A stretch of 64,000 nucleotides of DNA from Actinophytocola sp035995025 (GCA_035995025.1 DASYKY010000096.1:5567-69566), one strand, 5' to 3'; counted from the stretch's first letter, positions 25,634-34,952 are shown. The notes: a model not told the origin generated them from the sequence alone. A program made the numbers and translations.

Positions 25634-26481
25634 GCCTGGCCTACCGTTGGGGGGTGCGGTTGCGCTTCCTGCTCCGGCCGGGCTGGCTCGGGCTGACGCT
25701 CGCGGTGGTGGTGTTCGCCCTCGCGTGCTTCGTCGTGCTCGCGCCGTGGCAGTTCGGCCGCAATGCCGAGCGGACGGCGACCAACGACGCGATCACCCGC
25801 TCGTTCACCGCCGCGCCGGTGCCGGTGGAGACGCTGGCCGCGAACGCGCACAACGAGTGGCGCACGGTGTCGCTCACCGGTTCGTTCGTGGCCGATCAGG
25901 AGGTCGTGGCGCGGCTGCGGTCCGTGGAGGCGGCGGCGGCGTTCGAGGTCCTGACCCCGTTCCGGCTGACCGACGGCACGGTGGCGCTGGTCGACCGCGG
26001 CTACGTGCGGCCGGTGGAGGGCCGCCAGGAGCTGGCGCTGCCGTCGTACCCGGCGCCGCCGGCCGGCCGGCAGGAGCTGACCGCACGCATCCGGGTCGAC
26101 GAGCGCGACCCCCGCGGCCGTGCCGCGCTGCCGGGCGATCCGCCGCAGGTGTACGCGGTCGGCGCGTCCACGGTGGCCACGGTGACCGGGCTCGACATCC
26201 GGCCGGGGTACGTGCAGCTGACCGAGCACAGCCCGGGCGCGCTGGGCGTGCTGTCGCTGCCGGAGCTGGACTCCGGGCCGTTCCTGTCCTACGCCCTGCA
26301 GTGGCTCACGTTCGGCGTGATGGCCCTGCTGGCGTGGCTGTACTTCACGTGGCGGGAGATCAAGCCGGGCGGCGTGCTGGCGACACCGCGTGACTCCGCC
26401 CCCGCCCGCCCGCGGCGGCAGTCGGTGGCGCGGCAGATCGCCGACGACGAGGCCCGCGAGCGGGCCGACCAGGTCAGCTGA
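25630..26481 (+). CDS. SURF1-family cytochrome oxidase assembly protein
   Basis: A 283-residue membrane protein with a helix near each end: GLTLAVVVFALACFVVLAPW at about 22-41 and SYALQWLTFGVMALLAWLYF near 220. The outside-facing domain has NEWRTVSLTGSF and VALVDRGYVRP, typical of SURF1, which helps insert haem a into cytochrome c oxidase. The C-terminal 45 residues are charged and cytoplasmic. ATG 25630 overlaps the previous stop (ATGA). In Mycobacterium tuberculosis Rv2235 sits in the same position between ptpA and cobD. Its end overlaps the convergent cobD by eight bases. Confidence 0.93.
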   Translation: MSLAYRWGVRLRFLLRPGWLGLTLAVVVFALACFVVLAPWQFGRNAERTATNDAITRSFTAAPVPVETLAANAHNEWRTVSLTGSFVADQEVVARLRSVEAAAAFEVLTPFRLTDGTVALVDRGYVRPVEGRQELALPSYPAPPAGRQELTARIRVDERDPRGRAALPGDPPQVYAVGASTVATVTGLDIRPGYVQLTEHSPGALGVLSLPELDSGPFLSYALQWLTFGVMALLAWLYFTWREIKPGGVLATPRDSAPARPRRQSVARQIADDEARERADQVS

Positions 26482-27457
26482 GCGCCTCGGCGGCGGGCGC
26501 CGGGTCCGCGCGCCGGGAGCGGAAGAGCGCGATCAGCGCGGCGACCGCGGCGGTGAGCCCACCGACCACACGGGACAGTTCGACGGCGCGGGTGACGTGC
26601 CCGGAGTCGGGCATGCGGCCCTCGCCCATCACGGGGCGCTCCTCGACGCCGTGCGCGTACTCGGTGCGCCCGCCGAGGCGGATCTCGAGCGCGCCGGCGA
26701 AGGCGGCCTCGACGCGGCCGGCGTTCGGGCTGGGGTGCGCGGCGGCGTCGGTGTGCCAGGTCTGCCAGGCGCCGCGCCAGGATCCGCCGACGACGGGGGC
26801 GCCGGCGACGGTCAGCAGGGCGGCGAGGCGGGCGGGCAGGAGGTTGACGAGGTCGTCGAGGCGGGCGGCGGCCCAGCCGAAGCGGCGGTAGCGGGGCGAG
26901 CGGTAGCCGACCATGGCGTCGAGGGTGTTGACCGCGCGGTAGCCGAGGAGCCCGGGCACGCCGGCGACCGCGCCCCAGAGCAGCGGCGCGACGACCGCGT
27001 CGGAGGTGTTCTCGGCGACCGACTCGACGGCGGCGCGCGCGAGTCCGTCGGCGTCGAGCCGCTCGGGGTCGCGCCCGCACAGGTGCGGCAGCCGTTCGCG
27101 CGCCGCGTCGACCTGCCCGGCGTCGAGCTCGCGTCCGATGGCCGCCCCGTGCGCGGCGAGCGACCGTCCACCCAGGACAACCCAGGTGGCCGCCGCGGTG
27201 GTCAGGGTCTGCACGACGGGGCGGCCCCGCCCGGCCCGCTCGGCGAGCATCCCCGCCGCCACCGCCCCGCCGCTGAGCACGGCGGCGTACAGCGCGCCGT
27301 TTGTCTTGGAGTCGCGGTAAACCCGGCGCTCGATCCGCGCCGCAAGCCTGCCGAAACCGGCCACCGGATGCCCCCGCTTGGGATCCCCGAAGGCCCCATC
27401 GGCGGCGACGCCGAGCAGCAGCCCCACCGCACGCGCCACGCCCACCACGTCGCTCAC
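26474..27457 (-). CDS. cobD: Adenosylcobinamide-phosphate synthase
   Basis: A 327-residue polytopic membrane protein (CbiB/CobD) that attaches aminopropanol or its phosphate to adenosylcobyric acid, closing the side chain of cobalamin. GTG 27457 is used (VSDVVGVARAVGLLLG); the longer frame begins with unrelated low-complexity sequence. Diagnostic blocks are GDPKRGHPVAGFG, LARAAVESVAENTSDAVVAP, GYRAVNTLDAMVGYRS and AHPSPNAGRVEAAFAGAL. It faces the SURF1 gene tail to tail, as Rv2236c does in Mycobacterium tuberculosis. No corrin-ring genes are here, so the full pathway lies elsewhere or the cell salvages. Confidence 0.95.
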   Translation of the reverse strand: MSDVVGVARAVGLLLGVAADGAFGDPKRGHPVAGFGRLAARIERRVYRDSKTNGALYAAVLSGGAVAAGMLAERAGRGRPVVQTLTTAAATWVVLGGRSLAAHGAAIGRELDAGQVDAARERLPHLCGRDPERLDADGLARAAVESVAENTSDAVVAPLLWGAVAGVPGLLGYRAVNTLDAMVGYRSPRYRRFGWAAARLDDLVNLLPARLAALLTVAGAPVVGGSWRGAWQTWHTDAAAHPSPNAGRVEAAFAGALEIRLGGRTEYAHGVEERPVMGEGRMPDSGHVTRAVELSRVVGGLTAAVAALIALFRSRRADPAPAAEALS

Positions 27458-27843
27458 CCCCCGCGCCCGACCGGATGCCGGACCCCGAGCCCGACACGGT
27501 AGCGCCTTCGCGCGCCCGGCCCGCACACAGCCCGAGCCCGTGGCTGCGGCTGTGGCTGTGGCTGTGGACAAAGGAGGCGGAACTGTCGGTGGTCGCCGGT
27601 AGCGTTGAGTCCGGGGGTCCCCCGGCCGGGTTGTCCACAGGTCTCAGGCGCTCGCACGAGAACTGTCGGTCCCACGGCGTAGCGTGGAAATCGGGGGGCC
27701 CCGGGGCCGGTTGAATGGACCGTTCAATCGGGTTGGTTGTCCACAGGGGTTGGCGCGTAAGGGTTCTCGCGGGGGTCGCGGGTACGCTGGAATCCGGGGG
27801 CCGGAGGCCGTCCCTCGCTCGCGGTCTCGGCGCCAAGGCCCGT
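27458..27843 (+). repeat. Intergenic region with a triplet of the dispersed TTGTCCACA/GTCGG-TANNNT element
   Basis: 386 gene-free bases containing three partial copies of the window's dispersed element. Cores of the type GTCGG-N10-TANNNT with GGGGGNCCCC just after occur at 27584-27623 and 27664-27704, and a degenerate one at 27767-27802. DnaA-box-like motifs lie at 27563-27571 (TGTGGACAA), 27631-27639 and 27737-27745 (TTGTCCACA). A palindromic TTGAATGGACCGTTCAAT lies at 27711-27728, and a CTGTGG tandem run at about 27545-27567. Confidence 0.7.
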
Positions 27844-28851
27844 TTAGTCGGCGGTGGCCCAGCCGGTCAGCATGAGGCGGGCGATCGACGTGGGGCCGGG
27901 GAGCCTCAGGCCCTCGATCTCGCCGCCTGCCTCGAGCGCGGCGCGAAGATCTGTTCTCGAGACCCAGCGGGCCTCCTCGATCTCGCCGTCCGCGGGGCGC
28001 AGTGGGGCGTCCGCGGTGGCGACGGCCGCGAAGCCGACCATGATCGAGCGGGGGAAGGGCCACGGCTGGCTGCCGAGATAGCGGATGCCGGTCACCGCGA
28101 TGCCGACCTCCTCGGCGATCTCCCGCGCGACGCACGCCTCCAGCGACTCGCCGGACTCGACGAAGCCCGCCAGCACCGAGTACCGCTCCGGCGGCCAGAT
28201 CGGCTGGCGGGCCAGCACGACCTTCGCACCGTTCACGCCCCGGTCGTCGTGGACCAGGCAGATCACCGCCGGGTCGGTGCGCGGGTACTCCTCCCGGCCA
28301 CAACCCGTGCAGTGCGTCGCCCAGCCGGCATGCACCCGCTCGGTCGGCGCGCCGCACTTCGCACAGAAGCCGGCCAGCGCGTGCCAGCTCGCCAGGCCGA
28401 CCGCCGTCGTGTACAGGCCCGCCGACGTGTCGTCCAGCAGCGCGCCGACCGTGCGCAGGTCGTGCCACTCCTCGCCGTCCTCCGACGCGGCGCCGGTCCA
28501 CAGGCCCCACGCGCTGTCCGGCGACGTCACGCCCTCACGCAGCCGCGCCGCGCGTTGCAACGCCCAGTAGCCGACGCCGTCGTGCTCGCCCAGCAGCAGG
28601 GCGTCCGGCGGCCGCTCGTCGGCGACCCGCACGGCCGGCCGGGTCGCGAGCGAGGTCGCGCCCGCGCCGACCGGGGTGCGGCCCTTCTCGTCCAGCAGGA
28701 TGACCTTGCCGGTCGACCACAGCTTCGCCAGCCGCGCCTCGTCGGTGCGCATCATCTCGTTGCGGTCCACTGTGGACCGCGAGAGCGCCGGCAGGCCGGC
28801 GAGCTGGAACGGCGCGCCCGGTGACAGTGGTTCGCTCGCAAGCTCGCTCAC
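27844..28851 (-). CDS. nudC: NAD(+) diphosphatase
   Basis: A 335-residue Nudix enzyme that cleaves NAD(H) to NMN(H) and AMP; family members also remove NAD caps from RNA. It has a zinc ribbon (FCAKCGAP and HCTGCGREEYPR), a Nudix box beginning GFVESGESLE and closing AREIAEEVGI, and the subfamily signature SQPWPFPRS right after it. GTG 28851 overlaps the upstream peptidase stop (GTGA), so it is the third gene of an M16-M16-nudC operon. The extended frame upstream is a shadow. In Mycobacterium tuberculosis nudC (Rv3199c) lies beside the same potassium channel, which is 7 kb away here. Confidence 0.96.
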   Translation of the reverse strand: MSELASEPLSPGAPFQLAGLPALSRSTVDRNEMMRTDEARLAKLWSTGKVILLDEKGRTPVGAGATSLATRPAVRVADERPPDALLLGEHDGVGYWALQRAARLREGVTSPDSAWGLWTGAASEDGEEWHDLRTVGALLDDTSAGLYTTAVGLASWHALAGFCAKCGAPTERVHAGWATHCTGCGREEYPRTDPAVICLVHDDRGVNGAKVVLARQPIWPPERYSVLAGFVESGESLEACVAREIAEEVGIAVTGIRYLGSQPWPFPRSIMVGFAAVATADAPLRPADGEIEEARWVSRTDLRAALEAGGEIEGLRLPGPTSIARLMLTGWATAD

Positions 28852-30248
28852 GCGGAGACGACGCCGCCCAGCGACCGCAGCAGCGGCAGCTGCGCCGCGT
28901 CGCCGACCACCACGCCCGTGTACCTGGTGGGCGAGAAGAACTCCAGTGCCGCCTCGGCGATCTGCTCCGCGGTGACCGCCGCGAGCCGGGCCGGGTGCGC
29001 CACCAGCCAGTCGACGCCCAGCCCCAGCGACGCGAGCGCCGCCAGCTGCGAGGCGAGCCCGGTCTGCGACGCGGTGGCGATCAGCAGCGAGCCGATCGCG
29101 TACTGCCGCACAGAGTCCACTTCGGACTCCGTGGGCGGGACGACACCCAGCCGGGCCAGCTCGTAGCGCGTCTCCAGCAGCGCGGGCGCGGTGACCTCGC
29201 TGGCCGTGTCGGACTCGACCAGCAGCGTGGCGCCGCTCGGCGTGAACTCCAGCGACGACCGCGCGTGGTAGGTGTATCCCTTGTCCTCGCGGATGTTCTC
29301 CACCAGCCGCGAGGAGAAGTAGCCGCCGAACACGAGGTTCGCGAGCTGCAGCGCCGGGTACCGCGGGTCGGTGCGGGCGATCGCCTGCGCCGTGAGCCGC
29401 AGCTGCGACTGGACCGCCCCGGCGCGCGGCACGAACAGCACGTCGCCGCCCGTGACGTCCGGCAGGTCGGGCAGCACGGCGGCGGCGCGCTCGTCGGACC
29501 ACACCGACAGCGCCTTGCCGAGCCGGGCCACCGCGTCCGCCGGCTCGATGTCGCCGACCAGCACGAGGACCGAGCCGCGCGGCAGCACCCCGTCGGCGTG
29601 CAGGGCGCGGACCTGGTCGCCGGTGACCGTGGCGACGTCGGACGCCTCGGGCATCTCGCGGGTGTACGGGTGGTCGCCGTAGCGGTGCTTCTGCAGCGCC
29701 TCGCGCGCGATCACGGATGGCTGCGAGCGCGCCACCGCGATCCGCTCGACGAGCCGGCCGCGCTCCCGGCCGACCTCGTCGTCGGCGTAGGTGGCGCCGG
29801 TGAGGGCGTCGGCCAGCACGTCGAGCAGCGTGTCGAAGCCGCTGGCCAGCGCGTTGCCACTGATGGAAAGTCGCTCGGGGTCGACGCCCGCGTCGAGCTC
29901 GCCGCCGACCAGCGCCAGGTCGGTGTCGATGGCGACGCGGTCGCGGCGCTTCGTGCCGGTGAGGATCGTGGCCGCGAGCACCTCGGCGCGCGCGGCGTGC
30001 AGCGGGTCGGCGCCGGCGAACGGGATGCGCAGCCGCAGCTCGACCATCGGCACGGTCGGCGCGTGCACGGCGACGACGCGCAGCCCGCTATCCAGCACGG
30101 TGTCCACTGAGGACAGACCGGTGGCCGCGCGCTGCTCGGCGAGCGCGGGCAGCGGCCGCGGGCCGAGCTCGGTGTGGCCGATCTCGGCGGCGGTGCGGAA
30201 CCCCGCCGACGCACTCGTCGCCGCGGTGGCGGCATCGAACCTGGTCAC
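28848..30248 (-). CDS. M16 peptidase-like subunit lacking the zinc motif
   Basis: A 466-residue pitrilysin-family protein. Where the active subunit has HLFEH, this one reads FAGADPLHAARAEVLAA, with no HxxEH, so it cannot bind the catalytic zinc. It keeps the C-lobe substrate motif FGGYFSSRLVENIREDKGYTY, with the Arg/Tyr pair that positions peptide in heterodimeric M16B enzymes. The inactive/active pairing matches mitochondrial processing peptidase alpha/beta and bacterial M16B heterodimers. GTG start overlaps the stop of the active subunit (GTGA), consistent with one-to-one synthesis. Confidence 0.9.
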   Translation of the reverse strand: MTRFDAATAATSASAGFRTAAEIGHTELGPRPLPALAEQRAATGLSSVDTVLDSGLRVVAVHAPTVPMVELRLRIPFAGADPLHAARAEVLAATILTGTKRRDRVAIDTDLALVGGELDAGVDPERLSISGNALASGFDTLLDVLADALTGATYADDEVGRERGRLVERIAVARSQPSVIAREALQKHRYGDHPYTREMPEASDVATVTGDQVRALHADGVLPRGSVLVLVGDIEPADAVARLGKALSVWSDERAAAVLPDLPDVTGGDVLFVPRAGAVQSQLRLTAQAIARTDPRYPALQLANLVFGGYFSSRLVENIREDKGYTYHARSSLEFTPSGATLLVESDTASEVTAPALLETRYELARLGVVPPTESEVDSVRQYAIGSLLIATASQTGLASQLAALASLGLGVDWLVAHPARLAAVTAEQIAEAALEFFSPTRYTGVVVGDAAQLPLLRSLGGVVSA

Positions 30249-31528
30249 TGGTCTCCTCCTGCGGGCGTCACGGTGAGCACCGCGCGCGAGTCGGGGCGCA
30301 ACGCCTTGGCCGCGGCGGCCACGGCGTCGGGCGTCACCGCGGAGATGCGGTCGGGCAGCGTGTGGACGAGGCCCGGGTCGCCGTAGAGCAGCTCGAGCGA
30401 GCCGAACGCGAGCGTGCGGGCGATCAGCCGGTCGTGCTCGCGGTGCAGGCCGGCGACCCAGCGGGCGGTGACCTTCGCGAGCTCCTGGTCGCTCGGCGGC
30501 GTGGACGCGAGCTTCTCGAGCTCCTCGTCGACGGCGGCGAGCACCCGGTCCTGCTCGACCTCGGGCGAGTGGACCGCGGTGACGATGAACGTGTCGGGGT
30601 CGCGCGCCTCGAACGGGCCGAACAGTCCGCAGGCGGCGTTGACGTCGGTGACCAGCGGCTCGCGGTGCACGAGGCGCTGCTGCAGGCGCGAGCCGTCGCC
30701 CTCGGCGAGGACCGCGGCGAGCACGAGGTTGGCGAGGTAGCCGTCGAGCTCGTTGATCGGGTCGGGCATCCGGTAGCCGACGGCGAGCGCGGGCAGCGGC
30801 GCGTGCTGGTCGGCGTGGTCGCCGCGCAGCTCACCGGTGGGCGGGGGCTCGGCGAACGACGGCCGCTCGGGCGCCGGGCGGGCCGTGACGTCGCCGAAGT
30901 GCTTGTCGATCAGCGACTTCGTGCGCTCGATGTCGAGGTCGCCCGCGACGGTGAGCACGGCGTTGGCCGGCGCGTAGAAGGTGTCGAAGAACTGCGCGCA
31001 GTCGTCGAGGTCGGCCTGCTCCAGCTCGGTGAAGTCGCCGTACCCGTTGTGCGCGTTGGGGAAGGTCGAGTACAGCACCGGCGGGAGCAGGATCCAGGGG
31101 AAGCCGCCGTAGGGCCGGTTGAGGACGTTGAGGCGGATCTCCTCCTTGACCACGTCGACCTGGTTGCGGAGGTTCTCCTCGGTGAGCTTGGGCGCCCGCA
31201 TGCGGTCGGCCTCGAGGAACAGGGCGCGCTCGACGCCGCCGGAGGGCAGCACCATGAAGTAGTCGGTGTAGTCCGGGTGGGTGGACCCGTTGAAGGTGCC
31301 ACCGGAGGACTGCACGTGCCGGAAGTGCGCGAGCTTCTCCAGGCTCTCGCTGCCCTGGAACATCAGGTGCTCGAAGAGGTGCGCGAAACCGGTGCGCCCC
31401 TCCGGCTCGGACCGGAAGCCCACGTCGTAGTGCACGCTCACGCCGACCACGGGCGCGGTCGCATCCGGGGCGAGGACCACACGCAACCCGTTGGGCAGCG
31501 TGAACCTGTTCAGCTCGGTTGCTGGCAT
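30245..31528 (-). CDS. M16 zinc metallopeptidase, active subunit
   Basis: A 427-residue pitrilysin-family peptidase with the inverted zinc motif HLFEH in GFAHLFEHLMFQGSESL and the downstream Glu within NQVDVVKEEIRLNV. It starts MPATELNRFTLPNGLRVVLAPD, the usual opening of the fold, with no signal peptide, so it is cytoplasmic. It should form a clam-shell dimer with the product of the next gene. Likely substrates are short unfolded peptides. It is the first gene of the operon; the intergenic sequence upstream carries a copy of the dispersed repeat. Confidence 0.94.
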   Translation of the reverse strand: MPATELNRFTLPNGLRVVLAPDATAPVVGVSVHYDVGFRSEPEGRTGFAHLFEHLMFQGSESLEKLAHFRHVQSSGGTFNGSTHPDYTDYFMVLPSGGVERALFLEADRMRAPKLTEENLRNQVDVVKEEIRLNVLNRPYGGFPWILLPPVLYSTFPNAHNGYGDFTELEQADLDDCAQFFDTFYAPANAVLTVAGDLDIERTKSLIDKHFGDVTARPAPERPSFAEPPPTGELRGDHADQHAPLPALAVGYRMPDPINELDGYLANLVLAAVLAEGDGSRLQQRLVHREPLVTDVNAACGLFGPFEARDPDTFIVTAVHSPEVEQDRVLAAVDEELEKLASTPPSDQELAKVTARWVAGLHREHDRLIARTLAFGSLELLYGDPGLVHTLPDRISAVTPDAVAAAAKALRPDSRAVLTVTPAGGDQ

Positions 31529-31662
31529 GTCCGCAGCCTACGTGGCGACTCCGACATTCGGCCGCCAGCCCAGCCGCTCGATCATCGCCCTGGGTGAACG
31601 ACCCGGACCGGCTGCGCATCCGCCCGCCCCAAGCGCGTGACCACCCGCCCCAACCCGGCCGC

Positions 31663-31790
31663 CGACAACAACACGCTGCCCCCACCCTCTCCGGGGGCAC
31701 CCCTCAGCGCCAGTCTACCGGCCCGGGCCGGCAGTTCCCGGGTTTGCGCGCCGGCTGTGGACAAGTCCGGCGGTTGTGGACAACCGGCGG
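31663..31790 (-). repeat. Dispersed intergenic element, copy A
   Basis: Read leftward: two TTGTCCACA motifs (31775-31783 and 31756-31764, start to start 19 bp), then GGAACTGCCGG, ten bases later TAGACT (31712-31717), then a GGGGTGCCCCC-type block. It lies between the M16 operon start and the end of the DUF2207 gene, and is the only copy oriented toward a gene start (the M16 gene, about 185 bases away). Confidence 0.7.
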
Positions 31791-31823
31791 AATGCGCCGT
31801 CGGGCACCTGCGTCGCCGCCGGG

Positions 31824-33581
31824 TCAGCGCAGTTGGCCCGACGACGTGAGCACCGCGTCCAGCTCGCGCAGGAACAGCGGCAGGTCGCGGGTCACGTTCT
31901 CGCCGTCGTACCAGTAGATGCCGGCCGTGCCGTCGGCCGCGGTGTCCAGGTCGGCGAAGCGGGCGAGCCAGCCCTGCGTCTCGCCGAGCACGATCGCGTA
32001 CGGCAGCGAGCGGGACAGCACCATCTCGCGGTCCGCCGCCGGGACGGTCGCCGCCGCGTCGCCGCGCAGGAAGCCGAGCAGCCCGCGCACCTGCTGCACG
32101 AGCACGCTCCCGCGCCGTGTGCGGGCCGGCATGAACCGGGCGCCCAGCGCGAGGCCGAGCCCGCCGATCACCACGGCGATGCCGAGCAGCGCGTGCCCGA
32201 TCGTCAGCGCCAGCACCACGGTCGCGGCGACGCCGACGACGGCCAGGAGCACGCCGGCGAGCATCCAGCGGGTGCGCTCGTGGTCGGGCCTGCGGGCGAA
32301 CCACTGGCGGCCGACCACGCCCGCGTACAGCTCGTCGCGCACGCCGGACAGGTCGAGCCGCCGCGCGCGCAGGGCGGCGAGCGACACCTCGCCCGCGTCG
32401 CCGAGCAGCGCCCGCCACACCGCGCGCTCGTGGCCGGTGAGCGCGTCGTCCGGCACGTTGCGGACCACCAGCAGCCAGTCCTCCCCGGCGCGGCGGATCG
32501 ACAGGTAGTTGCGGACCGCCAGGTCGACGACCGTGGCGGTCACGTCCGCGACGTCCACGTGCTCGTCGACGACCGTGCCGACCTCGCCCGGCAGCACGCC
32601 GTCCGGCGAGGCGAACGCGACCCGGCCCGCCTCGGTGACGAGCAGCTCCACCGGCGCGACGTCGGCGGCCAGGGCGCGGGCGTCGCGGCCGCGGGCCAGC
32701 CACAGCAGCACGAACCCCCCGACGAGGACGACCGCGAGCACGCCGAGGCCGATGCCGCTGACCGGGGTGAACGCGAACGCGTTCGGGGCCGCGGTGGCGA
32801 ACCGCGCGTCGCCCGCCCCGCCGACCGTGCCCGCGGGCAGCAGCACGGACAGGTCGACGCGCTCGCCCGCGGGCAGGTCCTCCTGCACGACGCGCAGCAC
32901 CTGCCCGCTGTCGGTGAGCGCGGACGAGCAGGGCGCCTGCGAGCCGCGCGACCCGGCCAGGCAGACGATCCGGACGGGCTGGTCCGGCGCGACGAACGAC
33001 GCGCGCAGCAGGTGCACGTTGACGTCCCAGCCGCCGGCCAGCTGCCAGCGAACCTCCTGGCGGTCGCCGGCGTCGCGGACCGCACCGTCCACTGTGTAGG
33101 TGACCGTGCTGGCGCCCTCGCCGAGTGAGAGCACGAGCTCGTCGCCGGTGACGTCGGCGCTGCCGTTGCCGTCGACTTTGACGTCGGTGACGGTGAACAC
33201 CCGGTCGGTGTCGTCGCCGGCCTGGATGCGCAGCGGCTGGTGGCGGGTCATCGTCTTGCCTGCCTGGACGAACACCTGCTCGCTCACCGACAGGGTGCCG
33301 TCGCGCTCGACCTTCAGCGCGACGTTGACGCTCTGCGGCAGCAGCGGCACCGGGCGCGGGCCGGTCGGCCGTGTGGTCGGCCCGGTGCCGGGTTTCGTGG
33401 GCTTGATCGACGGGACGCCGCCGCCGGTCGGCAGCGGAATGTCCAATGTGGGCACACCGGGCGGCGGCGACGGCACGGACGGCTGAGCCAGCCCGGCGAA
33501 CGCGGCGCCGGACACCATTGCCGCAGCGACCGCGGCCCCCCACTTCGCGAACACGCCTGCGGAGGATAGACCAGTGGCCAT
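31824..33581 (-). CDS. DUF2207-type membrane protein
   Basis: A 585-residue protein from ATG 33581: signal peptide or first helix (AAVAAAMVSGAAFAGLAQ), a Pro-rich stretch, then an extracellular beta domain (LKVERDGTLSVSEQVFV, VDGNGSADVTG), the DUF2207 pattern of repeated beta strands. A membrane helix follows (LGVLAVVLVGGFVLLWLARG), then a cytoplasmic winged-helix-like region (TVVDLAVRNYLSIRRAG), two more helices, and a C-terminal segment ending with GIYWYDGENV. DUF2207 proteins are widespread in actinobacteria; function unknown. It diverges from a metallopeptidase gene with 60 bases between starts. Confidence 0.87.
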   Translation of the reverse strand: MATGLSSAGVFAKWGAAVAAAMVSGAAFAGLAQPSVPSPPPGVPTLDIPLPTGGGVPSIKPTKPGTGPTTRPTGPRPVPLLPQSVNVALKVERDGTLSVSEQVFVQAGKTMTRHQPLRIQAGDDTDRVFTVTDVKVDGNGSADVTGDELVLSLGEGASTVTYTVDGAVRDAGDRQEVRWQLAGGWDVNVHLLRASFVAPDQPVRIVCLAGSRGSQAPCSSALTDSGQVLRVVQEDLPAGERVDLSVLLPAGTVGGAGDARFATAAPNAFAFTPVSGIGLGVLAVVLVGGFVLLWLARGRDARALAADVAPVELLVTEAGRVAFASPDGVLPGEVGTVVDEHVDVADVTATVVDLAVRNYLSIRRAGEDWLLVVRNVPDDALTGHERAVWRALLGDAGEVSLAALRARRLDLSGVRDELYAGVVGRQWFARRPDHERTRWMLAGVLLAVVGVAATVVLALTIGHALLGIAVVIGGLGLALGARFMPARTRRGSVLVQQVRGLLGFLRGDAAATVPAADREMVLSRSLPYAIVLGETQGWLARFADLDTAADGTAGIYWYDGENVTRDLPLFLRELDAVLTSSGQLR

Positions 33582-33641
33582 ATGCTCACCGGCTGTCCGG
33601 CAAGATCGGGCCGGCGCTGGATCATCCGGGGGGAACAGGGA

Positions 33642-34949
33642 ATGACGCAGCCACCGCCGGGCCCGTGGCGGCCCACCGGACCGCTGCCGCCACCGCAGGC
33701 GCGGCCGCTGCCGCCGAGCCCGGGATACCGCCCGACTGCGCCCTACCCCGTGCCGCCGCCCGGCCCGCCCCGCCCGCCTCGCCCGCCGATGCCGCCGGGC
33801 CCGCCCCAGTACGGACCTCCTCAGTACGGGCAACCCCAGTACGGCCCGCCGCCCGGGTTCCGGCCCGGCCCGTACCCGCCGCCCGGGGCGACCGCGCCGC
33901 CGTGGGCGCAGGGCTACCCCGGCCACCCGGGCATGCTGCGCCCGCGGCCGAAGTCCAACACCGGCCCGCTGGTGGCGACGATCATCGTGGCGGTGCTCGT
34001 CGTGAGCGCCGGGATGGTCGGCTTCCTGGCGCTGAAGGACCGCGGCAACCACGTGGCGGACACCGGCTACGACGACCCGGCCACCACCACGAGCAGCGAG
34101 ACGAGCACGTCCACCGGGACGACGACCATCACCACCACGACCGACGCGCCGATCACGACGACTACGGACGCGCCGGTCACCACCACCACGCAGGACACCC
34201 CGACCGAGACCACTCCGGCCGGCCCGCAGCCGGTGTACGAGCTGGCCGGCAACCCGTTGTTCGCGGGCGACGCCGGGACGCCTGCGGTGTCCTGCGCGCT
34301 CAAGCGCTGGCAGACCACGCCGGCGGGCTCGGAGGCGTTCTTCCGCAGCGCGCTGCCGTGCCTGGACGCGGCGTGGAAGCCGGTGCTGCAGCGGGCGGGC
34401 CTGCCGTTCGTCAGCCCGGCGATGAAGTTCCCGCAGGGCAAGAACTGGTCGAGCCCGTGCGGCTCGGTGGCCGGCGGCGAGGGCGCGGTGGCGGCCTTCT
34501 ACTGCGGCGAGGACAACACGCTGTACATGCCGTTCGCGGGTCTGCAGACGGACTCCTACGGCGCGCATCCCGGGGTGTACCTGGCGGTGTTCGCGCACGA
34601 GTACGGCCACCACGTGCAGGCGATGAGCGGCGTGCTGGACGCGTACTCCCAGGCCAGGTACGACGCGGGCGTCGACACCGGGCCGGGTCTCGAGCTGTCG
34701 CGGCGCCTCGAGCTGCAGGCGCAGTGCTTCTCCGGCATGTTCCTGGCGGCGACCTACGGCCGCGGCTCCGTGGACGCCAACATCCTGGGCGAGGCCCGGT
34801 CCACCCAGGACCGCGGCGACCACACGTCGGGCCTGCCCCGCGACCACGGCACGGACGCGCACACCGCGGCGTGGTGGGAGCAGGGCGCGACGAAGAACCG
34901 CACCTACGAGTGCAACACCTGGAAGAGCCCCGCCGCGGACGTGGCGTAG
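33642..34949 (+). CDS. Membrane-anchored neutral zinc metallopeptidase (YpfJ-like)
   Basis: A 435-residue protein from ATG 33642, behind GGGGGGAACAGGG. The first 110 residues are Pro/Tyr-rich with the repeat QYGPPQYGQPQYGPP; a membrane helix follows (LVATIIVAVLVVSAGMVGFL), then a Thr-rich stalk with direct repeats of TTTTDAP, likely O-glycosylated. The external catalytic domain has AVFAHEYGHHVQAM, a zinc-binding HExxH, and downstream ELQAQCFSGMFLAA, the Glu ligand helix of the putative neutral zinc metallopeptidase family, plus Cys pairs. Substrate unknown. The divergent DUF2207 gene may share its promoter region. Confidence 0.93.
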   Translation: MTQPPPGPWRPTGPLPPPQARPLPPSPGYRPTAPYPVPPPGPPRPPRPPMPPGPPQYGPPQYGQPQYGPPPGFRPGPYPPPGATAPPWAQGYPGHPGMLRPRPKSNTGPLVATIIVAVLVVSAGMVGFLALKDRGNHVADTGYDDPATTTSSETSTSTGTTTITTTTDAPITTTTDAPVTTTTQDTPTETTPAGPQPVYELAGNPLFAGDAGTPAVSCALKRWQTTPAGSEAFFRSALPCLDAAWKPVLQRAGLPFVSPAMKFPQGKNWSSPCGSVAGGEGAVAAFYCGEDNTLYMPFAGLQTDSYGAHPGVYLAVFAHEYGHHVQAMSGVLDAYSQARYDAGVDTGPGLELSRRLELQAQCFSGMFLAATYGRGSVDANILGEARSTQDRGDHTSGLPRDHGTDAHTAAWWEQGATKNRTYECNTWKSPAADVA

Positions 34950-34952
34950 GGG

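Noticed and set aside
27458..27843. Replication origin, because of several DnaA-box-like motifs
   Set aside because: No dnaA, dnaN or AT-rich unwinding region; the motifs belong to a dispersed repeat also found in four other gaps.
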